Shown: positions 1 through 9,200 of the stretch, in pieces
Numbering within the stretch: the first letter of the stretch is position 1
Layout: each line of letters begins with the position of its first letter
DNA from: Baffinella frigidus
Lineage: Eukaryota > Cryptophyceae > Cryptomonadales > Baffinellaceae
Length of the DNA stretch: 15,792 nt
Assembly: GCA_026770585.1 (NCBI GenBank)
Contig: MU647278.1
Span: 31,690-47,481 of the forward strand
Reading direction: 5' to 3'
Translations under genes and position numbers: made by a program
The notes under the pieces: model-generated
The model's input: the letters and a program-made list of their open reading frames with translations, nothing else
Told to the model about the DNA's origin: nothing
The model's database searches: none

Positions 1-242
1 CCCCCCGGCCGGCCTTGGACGAAGCTTACTGCTTGGAAGCCTGCGGGGAGGGAGGAGAGGGTTTAGAAGGGTTTAGAAGGGTTTAGCAGGTTTGGGGTCC
101 AGGTTACTGATGAGAGGCCTGGGCGTTTATCCAGGGAGGAAGAAGTCGGTCCTTTTTATCTGCAACTTCTTGTATGGTACAGGGGTTCTTCTTGCTTAAG
201 GAGCGGCCGAACAAAATTCATCCGACCGGCCTTGGACGAAGC

Positions 243-257
243 TTACTGCTTGGAAGC
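243..257 (-). CDS. BTF3: NAC-beta terminal exon 7 (ASKQ-stop)
   Basis: A pyrimidine-rich CTCCCTCCCCGCAG acceptor is followed by GCTTCCAAGCAGTAA, which encodes Ala-Ser-Lys-Gln-stop in the phase left by exon 6. The join DFEQ-ASKQ resembles the animal ending FDEASKNE. It is too short to be found as an ORF. An identical exon with the same acceptor is repeated 217 bp further on at 26-40, so either could serve; this one comes first in transcript order. Confidence 0.8.
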   Translation of the reverse strand, partial: ASKQ

Positions 258-3200
258 CTGCGGGGAGGGAGGAGAGGGTTTAGAAAAGGGTTTCGCAGGT
301 TTGGGGTTTAGGTATGAAACCCTAATACACACACACACACACACACATATATATGTATGTATTAGGGTCCAGGTTGCTGATTGGCGAACGCCCAGGGAGG
401 AAATATCGATCCTTTTTATCCGCAATTTGTTGTATGGTACAGGGGTTCTTCTTGCTCAAGTATCCCTTCAGTGGCGAGTAGGCGCATACGCCCTACCGTA
501 GGACCCTAGGACCTACCCAGGACATCGTGGAGGTCAATTTTGACCGCCTCGCCACTTAAGCCTCGCCACTTAAGGTTACAGGGGTACCTCGCTCATAAGA
601 AACCGCCCCCCCCGAGGACCCTACGGAGGCCCTAGGGGGGGGGGGGCAGTCTCTTATGAGCGATCCTTTGGGGGGGGGGCGGTTTCTTATGAGCGAGGTA
701 CCCCTGTAGCTCTCTGCTCCACGCATCAACCGACGTGTCGAGACTTTAACCCTACAGGGGTACCTCGCTCATAAGAAACCGCCCCCCCCGAGGACCCTAC
801 GGAGGCCCTAGGGGGGGGGGGGCAGTCTCTTATGAGCGATCCTTTGGGGGGGGGGCGGTTTCTTATGAGCGAGGTACCCCTGTAGCTCTCTGCTCCACGC
901 ATCAACCGACGTGTCGAGACTTTAACCCTACAGGGGTACCTCGCTCATAAGAAACGCCCACCCCCCTAGGGACCACCATAGGGCCCTAGGCATAGCCCTA
1001 CTGTAGGGTCCTAGGAGGAATAATGTTATATATTTTTGGCAAATGGGGGTTTGTGTGGGTGTATCAGAGGTGGCAGAGATTGAAAAGCAATTCAGTAAGG
1101 TTCGGGGCGCTTTCTTATGAGCGAGGTACCCCTGTAGTTCCCACACACCCTGGACGCCACATAGAGACCGTTTCATCCCAAACGCAAGCCATTACGCAAA
1201 ACATCACGGGGGTTAGCGTTTGGAGTTGGAGGCGGACAAGCCCGCCTAGGGAGTCACTGTGTAGAGTCACTCCGGTCATTCTACACGGGGTTGTATCCCC
1301 GATACAACCCCGTGTAAAATGCCCGAAGTGGCTTTACACACGGGGTTGTGCCCCCAGAGATTTAGCACGAGCCCGCCTCGGGAAAGTCGATTTTAAGAGG
1401 ACCCGCATCGAGGTTTCGGAGTTCGGGTTAAAAGACGGGGGGGAGAGATGAGGTTGGGGAAGCAAGAATTCCTGCTTCTTAAGATCGGGTCCTCATGAGG
1501 GTTTAGTTTAGGGTGAAGGGGGGGGGAGGGGGGGGCTCGCAACATGCTCAAAGACACCCTGGACGAGGCAGGCACTCAGTGCCCGAGCTTCCGTTACCTC
1601 ATCCCTAGGACCCCCCCTATGCCCCTACGGGTTGCCTACCCTAGGGTCCTCAGTCCGGTGTGTGGTTAGGGTGTGAGGGGGCTCGTAACATGCTCAAAGT
1701 CACCCCTCAGATGAGGGTGGTGGGGGGGGGGCTCGCAACCTGCTCAAAGTCGCCCTCGACGAGTTCGGGGACTCAGTGCCCTAGTTTCCGTTACCTCATC
1801 AACCTCCCTATGCCCCTACGGGTTGCCTACCGCAGGGTCCTGAGTCCGGTGTGTGGTTAGGGTGTGTGGGGGGGGGCTCGAAACCTGCTCAAAGTCGCCC
1901 TCGACGAGTTCGGGGACGTCATCATCGTCGTCGTCATCCCCGCCGTCCGCCGCCCCGCCCGCGCCCCCTGTGTACTGCGCACCGGAACGAGAGAGAGTCA
2001 GCATGCTGACAGCTGACCGGTCAGAGAGCGGACACACGCGTCAGCCGTCAGCCGTCAGCCGAGAGGGCAAACACGCGTCAGCTGAATTCGTCTACGCGTC
2101 TACAGGGGTACCTCGCTTATAAAAAAACGCCCCCCCCCCCAGGACCACCGTAGGGCCCTAGGCATAGGCCAGGCCTACTGTAGTGTCCTATGGCGGGGGG
2201 CGGTTTCTGACGAGCGAGGTACCCCTCAACAGACGAGGTTACTTTTATCGTGTGGGAACCCTAACCCCTACAGGGATACTGTAGGCTGCGGGGTTCTAAG
2301 CATCCCCGCCGCCCGCGCCCCGTGTGTATCCCTCAAGTGGAGAGTAGCAGGCTCATCCTTACACCCCAACCCCCCACCCCTCACCCCTCACCCCTCACAC
2401 TTCACCCCTCACCCCTCGTACGCCCTACCGTAGGGCCTGGAACCCTGCCCAGGACGACCTCTTGGCGGTCAAATCTGACCACCTGGCCAGTTCAGGAAAA
2501 GCTATTTATCTGGCGCCAGCTATCAGGGTTCAAGTCGCCAGAGGGGAAAACACGCGGCAGCCGACGTGAGAAAGCGCTGCCCCCCCTTTCCCCCCTCCCC
2601 AACTGTAAGAGTGGTGAGTGGATACTTGCCCTGGCACGGAGTGTTATCCACCGTGGCCTTAAGTTAACGGAGATTCCACTTTTGCTTTGACACGTTCCCA
2701 CTCTCGACTTTTGTCTCGGTGGGCAGCGCTCTTGCTAGCTCTGCCCGAGCAAACTGGGCTGGCCATAAAACACGTTGAGAGTGCCTAGTGTCGAGGGTTT
2801 AGGATTTACCTGCTCCGCGATCTTCTTGAGGTTCTCAAGGTTGTCGGGGCCTTATCAACCAGCTGGGTTTATGGGAGGGTCGTGTGTCTAGTGTGTCTAG
2901 TGTCTAGTGTGTAGTGTGTAGGGGGGAGTGTATCGGGTGTAGGTTGAAGGGTGTAGTGTATAGAGTGTATGGGGAGGGTGTAGATAGAACCTGCTCCGCG
3001 ATCTTCTTGAGGTTCTCAAGGTTGTCGGGGCCCAGCTGGTTGATGATCCCCGGGAGCAGGTCCTGATCAGGGTGGAGGGGTTAGGGTTCAGGAGGTTGGG
3101 TTAGGGTTCACGGGGTTGTTTCGGGTTCCGGGTTCTCGAGGTCCTGCGTGCAAGCAAAACCAGCCCTCTTCTGCAAAGCGAGCTAATTTCGGAACAAGAC

Positions 3201-6200
3201 AGATTCTGCCCCGCTATCTTAGGCTTCCGACGCCGAAGATAAGGGCATATATGCTATTTTAAGCATACAATGATGCTATCTTACGCCTTTTTATGTGGAT
3301 AGATTCTCCAGTGCCTGTCAGGAAAGGAATGTGTGATAGATGTACAGACTGGCCCAGCTGGTTGATGATCCCCGGGAGCAGGTCCTGATCAGGGTTACGG
3401 TTTAGGGTTACGGTTGAGGAGGGTTGAGGAGGGCCCAGGTGTACACGACGTGTGGTTTAACCCCCATTTGGTTTGGCACCCCCGCAACTGTTTGTACGCA
3501 GGACCTGCTCCCAAACGGAGACCTCTTCAGGGTTCAGGAGGGTTCAGGAGGTTTCAGGAGGTTTCAGGAGGGTTCCTGGCCAACATTCCTGGCCAACAAG
3601 ACGTGTGGTGTCAACTTGCGGGGATGCCGAACCAAACGGAGACCTCATCAGCTGTGTGACAGAAAAGGGCGATTCGTTGAGTTTAGGGAAATTTGTTTGG
3701 TCTGTACTGGGCAATTCGTTTAGGGCAATTTGTTTGGTCTGTACTGGGCAATCCGTTCAGGGCGACTTGTTTGGTCTGTACTGTACATCTGTCAGCTGGG
3801 CGACAGCTGAGTGATCCCCGGGAGCAGATTCTGGTGGGAGCAGATCCTGCCACCAGAATCTATCCACATAACAAGGCGTAAGATATGCCATCACTGTATG
3901 CCTGAAATAGCGTACACACTCGTATCTTCGGTGTCGGAAGCCTAAGATAGCGGGACAAGATCTGCAAAGCGAGCTAATTTCGGAACAAGACAGATTCTGC
4001 CCCGCCATCTTAGGCTTCCGACGCCGAAGAAAAGGGCGTAAATGCTATTTTAAGCATACAATGATGCTATCTTACGCCTTGTCATATGGACAGATTCTGG
4101 TATGTCCAAACCAAACGGAGCCCTCTGCGGCATTCAGAAAAGGGCGATTGGTTTATCCCTTGAGTGGCGAGTAGGCTCATACGCCCTACCGTAGGGCCCT
4201 AGGACCTGCCTATGCCCTCTTGCTGGTCAAATTTGACCAGCTCGCCACTTGAGGGATAGTCTGTACTGAAGATCTACCACACGTTCCTCTCCTGACAAGC
4301 ACTGCCCGGACGTTGTGAACCACACGAGGCTAACCCAGCACCCTTTTTAAATGTCGAATGAAGGCGTTTTGTGTGGAGTTGGGCACGTGGCTACACGGAA
4401 AGCGTGTAGCCACGTGACCAAACATATGAAAATTACTACACGCTGCCCCCACTTGTGGCTTCACCCTTTTCAAGTACCTGGAGGTTCTTGGGATTCTGGG
4501 GGGGGTCCAGGAAGATCACCATCTCTCTCGCTCTCGCGCTCTCTCTCTCTCTCGCTCTCCATCCCTCTCTCTCTCGCTCTCTCTCTCTCTCGCGCGCTCT
4601 CTCTCTCGCGGGGATACCTGGAGGTTCTTGGTGTCGGCGGCGCCGCTGATGACGTAGGTGTTGGCGCCGATTGATGCCTGCACTTGCTGCTCGAGAGACA
4701 CAACGGGGGGGGGGGGGCGTCAGAGCATGCACTTGCTGCGAGAGAGAGACACAGCACACCAGAAAGGCGTTGAGAGAGAGAGAGAGCATGGTGGATGTTC
4801 AATGTTCAAGAGGGACTGTCGTCCGAGACCGGCGCCTGCACTCGCTTCTCGGAACACACAAAACCATGTGCCGACATGGTCCTTTAGGTCCTTTAGGTTT
4901 TAATTTCGCCCAACATATGCCAACGACACGCCCTTCCGTAGAAAGGACTGCAGAGAAAGCATTTTTGCCTTCGGATCGCGTTTACCATGGGGCGCGGCTG
5001 TCAGAGGGAGCATTGCACATTTCGGAACAAGTCAGAATCTGTCCCGCTATCTTAGGCTTCCGACGCCGCAGATAGGGGTGTATATGCTATTTTAGGCATA
5101 CAATGATGGGACGGGCAGAGAGAGCATGGACAACAGGAAGAAGCAGTCATCTGAGTCATCTGAGCTCAAATAAAAAAAACCCTAAGCGATCTGAGCTTAG
5201 ACGCAGCCATCTGAGTCATCTGAGCTCAAATAAAAAAAACCCTGAGCAATCTGAGCTCAGAAGCAGTCACCTGAGCCATCTGAGCTCAGATTAAAAACCC
5301 TGAGCAATCTGCGCTTAGAAGCAGTCATCGGAGCCCTCTGAGCTCAGATGCAGTCATCTGAGTCATCTGAGCTCTCATCTAGTGCGGGAACATTGGGGTT
5401 CTTTTAGGGTGGCGGACCTTGGGGTTCTTGAAGTGGATCACGGTGCCGTTGTCGAGAACGGCGCCGGGTGGGAATGGCAGAGAGAGAGCATGGACAACAG
5501 GAAACAGCAGTCGTCTGAGTCATCTGAGCTCAGATAAAAAACCCTGAGCAATCTGAGCTTAGAAGCAGTCATCTGAGTCATCTGAACTCAGATAAAAAAC
5601 CCTGAGCAATCTGAGCTTAGAAGCAGTCATCTGAGTTATCTGAGCTCAGATAAAAAAAAACCGAGCCCTCTGAGCTCTAATCTAGTGCGGAAACATCGGG
5701 GTTCTTCCAGGGGGGCGGACCTTGGGGTTCGTGGAAGTGGATCAGAAGAGGTTCCACCCCCTAGGAACACCATAGGGCCCTAGGCATAGGCCTACTGTAC
5801 GGTCCTAGGAGGGTCCTAGGAGGGTCCTAGGAGGGTCCTAGGAGGAGGCTTTTTCTTATGAGCGAGGTACGCCTGGAGCCAACAGGAAGAAGCAGCCATC
5901 TGAGCCCGGAAATCCCTTGGTGGCCCGCTGTGGGGGGAGGCAGGGTCGCGGACCTTGGGGTTCTTGAAGTGGATCACGGTGCCGTTGTCCTTGAAGAGGT
6001 TCACCTGCGTTCGGGCTTCGGGGTTAGGGGTTGTGGGTTGGGGTTTCGGGTCTGGGGTGTAGGGATTTCGGGTTTCGGGTCTGGGGTTTCGGATCTTCGG
6101 GTTTCGGGTCTTGCGTTGATGGTTTAGGATTTCGGGTCTGGGGTTTGGGGTTTGGGGTTTGGGGTTTTCGGGTCTGGGGTTTCGGGGTTTCGGGTCTGGA

Positions 6201-9200
6201 GTTTCGGGGTTTCGGGTTTCGGGTCTGCGGCAGCAGAACACACTCAAGTCTGGGGTGTAGGGTGTAGGTAGGGGTTGACCTCCTCAATGCCCGGGATGTT
6301 GTTGACCCCCAACCGCTTGAGTGTGTTCTGCAGCCGCTTGTCATCTGCCCAGGGGGGTTGACTGATCAGACGTTGTTGACTTATCACAAGTTGTTGATTG
6401 ATCACAAGTTGTTGACTGATCAAATGTTGTCGGTACACGTTTAAAATACCCTGGTACAAAACTTTTTAGAATCGGGGTGCGCGGACCTGCCAGTCTAACA
6501 ATTTATCACAAGTTGTCGACTTACTCATGTCAGTCAACAACTTATCATAAGTTGTCGACTTACTTCATGTCAGTCAACCGGTTGGGTGTAGGGCTTGGGG
6601 TGACCCCCAACCGCTTGAGTGTGTTCTGCAGCCGCGTGTCGTCTACCCAGGGGGGGGGGGGTAGTATGAGGGGTTTAGGGTTCAGGGGTTGAGGTTTTAG
6701 AATTTAGAGTTATGGTCTCTTCTGCGGCGGATTTCCTTATACCGTGAATCCTACAACCTACAACCTAAACCCAGGCATACGACCAGCGGGTTGGGTTGAG
6801 GGCTGTTGCTGACCCCCAACCGCTCGAGTGTGTGGTTGGGTTGAGGGCTGTTGCTGACCCCCAACCGCTCCAGTGTGTGGTTGGGTTGAGGGCTGTTGCT
6901 GACCCCCAACCGCTCGAGTGTGTTCTGCAGCCGCGTGTCGTGTGCCAGAGTTTTAGGGTGTATGGTGTAGGCTGTAGGATTCACGGTTAAGGGAACTCCA
7001 CCACAGGAGCCACAGGAGAGACCATACCTCTAAATCCCAAGCCCCCAACCCCTGGACCCTAAACCCCTCATACTAATGAGCGGGTTTCGGGCTTGGGGGG
7101 TTACGGTGATCTGCCGCTGGTCAGCCCTCCTTTGATTCTAAACCCTCAACCATGAACCATGTCCCTAACACCCCACCCCAGAACCATCATACTTATTAGC
7201 ACTGGAATCCTCAACCCCCCCTCACTCCCGACCTGCCGGCCCAGGAAAAACTCGACCCTTGACTTCTGGGACGCAGTTCGGGACCAGACACTGTCGCTAC
7301 TACGCGGGAGAGCTACATGTCATTTTACGCCCTGCGTCTTTCTATTATTTTCCCTTGACATCGGCAAAAGTTGCCGGAAATACCCACAAATAATTGACTT
7401 TGAGCCTGCCGGTAACCGCAAGATATGCTTTCTGGTTGCCTAGATAAGACACCTAGCCCTCCCCCGTAGAGCCAATGTGGTAGGACTTGGCCAGCGCGAA
7501 CTTCGAAGTTGCAAGATTGCGAACTTCTAGATGGACCCGTTTCATGTAGTGTTTTAAATTCAAATTTTGCAGTACAAAATGGTGTTTACTAATAATTACG
7601 GTCCATCTAGAAGTTCGCAATCTTGCCATTTCGAAGTTCGCGCTGGCCAAGTCCTACCACATTGGCTCTAGTACGCACTGGAGGATATCCAGCTGGTTTG
7701 GTGAGCCCAAAAAGGTAGAGCTGGATATCCTCTCCGGTGCTTAAGCCTGCTTGGGCTGACCAATTTGGAGAGCCCGGGCGCATTTCCAGCCCAAAGTTGA
7801 CGGATTCGTACCGCAAACCCAGCTTGTCAACTTGAGAATCGTCGGCCAACCCGAGTGAGGCAGAGCTGGTGTGCGAACCACTGGAGGAGCTACACAGCTG
7901 ACCTGTGAACCCTCAGCCCTCAGCCCTACGAGCTATGTAATGCCACAAGCCAACGCCAGCGGGCCCCTTAGCCTACGGTAGGAACCCCCCCCCCCTCCTA
8001 CGACGTTTAAAACAAAAAGGTCTGTAAAAGTCGTAGGAGGGGGGCTCCTACCGTAGGCAATCCGTAGGCTCTAAGTACCTCGCTGGCGTTAGCTTTTCAG
8101 ATGATGCCCAGCTTAGTCATCGTCCAGGTGCAAACGCTGTCTGGTTGAGCCCCCCTACGACGGTTGACTGTCGTAGGGGGACCCATATATCCCGAGGCGG
8201 GCCCATCTCTTCAGAGGCTTTTCAGATGATATGGTTTGAGCTAGGATATCCACGACTTCCGGGAAGAAAACTTCGTGATCCGAACCCCCCCCGGATAAAC
8301 CCTTTTAACCCTCAACCAGACAAGCGCTTAGAAATCGCCCCAAAGACATCTCCCAACAGCGAACCACTTTTGGAACCTTTGACTAGTTTGAAAAAAGAGA
8401 ACCCCGCCTGCTGCCGCACCTCGCACAGGACACGACAAGCGGCTCTAAGACATGTGTCTATGGGATTTGTCACGAGTTGAACGAAAATGGAAGTTCACGC
8501 ATGTACCCCACCCTGGAGGGGACTTGCGGCCAATCCCGAATAACCCTTTATCGCAAAAGTTGACAGGATTTGTACCACTAAAATACTTATAAGACCGTTT
8601 TGTACCAGATCCATTCATCACGGGGGACTGAGGGCTCAGTCCTTTTCAAGGGGAGTTGACTTAAGAATGCTCAAAATACCCCCCCCCTGCCTCCAGGGTG
8701 GCTAGTAAAATCAATGGACTTCCTGACGAAATCCATCCGACTATGCGTCAGAGGACCTACCGCATCACTCAAGAGATGTCGGAGCTCTGTCTCACTCGGG
8801 CTGACCCTACGATTCTCAACTTGACATGCTCGATGCACTCCGGCAACTTTGCAGCGGAAAAGAGTCCGGGCACACCGAACCGAAATGGTGAGACTGGATC
8901 AGACTGAGGTACGACTCTCTCTCCCACTGGAGAAGCGGTTCCCCTCGTGCCACACACCCTCGTGCCACACACCAACGCATCCTCCCCCTCTCCTTGCTGC
9001 AACCCTCCCACCGGACCTAGCCACACAGCGGGCTACGAAGGGATTTCGTGAATAACCCATAACATGATGACTACGAACACCCTAGGGGAGGCAACCCGTA
9101 GAGACATAGGGTTGTTCCTACGGATATCCTACCCGATTCCTGGCGGCTGAGCCACCGAAAATCTCTTCGTATAATGCCACAAGCCAACGCCAACGGACCC

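Larger units (their letters stand above)
11..460. repeat. 217-bp offset direct duplication carrying the terminal exon
   Basis: Segments 11-200 and 228-460 share order and sequence: GGCCTTGGACGAAGC, the ASKQ exon and acceptor, a GGGTTTAG-rich stretch, GGGTCCAGGTT, CCTTTTTATC and GGTACAGGGGTTCTTCTTGC. The exon-proximal part is identical and the rest has diverged. The second copy carries a CA microsatellite. It stops exactly where a family-B element begins (461). After the first copy comes unrelated sequence. Confidence 0.85.
577..928. repeat. Tandem 176-bp duplication containing family-A elements
   Basis: Units 577-752 and 753-928 look identical base for base. Each holds one family-A element plus 44 bp of flank (CTCTCTGCTCCACGCATCAA through TTTAACCC). 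A third, diverged element starts at 929 at exactly the next period. Confidence 0.92.
5114..5998. repeat. Nested tandem array with exon 3 fragments filling intron 3
   Basis: There are three higher-order units, about 5114-5453, 5476-5743 and 5876-5998. Each has GG(C)AGAG...CAACAGGAA, a run of 58-62-bp subunits (AGCAGTCATCTGAGTCATCT, GAGCTCAGATAAAAAACCCT, GAGCAATCTGAGCTTAGA) and then GCGGACCTTGGGGTTC, which is the exon 3/intron 3 junction. The first unit has about four subunits, the second about three and the third one. The third unit ends at true exon 3. Confidence 0.88.

Noticed and set aside
577-1136. CRISPR-like spaced repeats
   Set aside because: Units are 176 bp with inverted ends, there are no unique spacers and the locus is eukaryotic.
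1816-1884. Extended C-terminus VSSPPPHTL... after exon 6
   Set aside because: It is possible by intron retention, but the GTTTCG donor and the ASKQ-stop exon fit the family better.
4436-4802. Arg/Glu/Ser-rich minus-strand frames
   Set aside because: They are translations of the CT/GA microsatellite. Only the part covering exon 4 (4618-4686) is real.
4883-4985. Conserved coding fragment shared with 11213-11312
   Set aside because: Both are open in one frame, but most substitutions change the residue, which is not the pattern of protein conservation.
5816-6247. 143-codon minus-strand frame rich in NPKPQTP repeats
   Set aside because: It is exon 3 plus read-through of the intron 2 simple repeat; the repeat part is not protein-like.
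8698-8907. Possible small gene, 69 codons
   Set aside because: No recognisable homology, and it lies inside intron 1. A loosely similar stretch at 9692 suggests a repeat.
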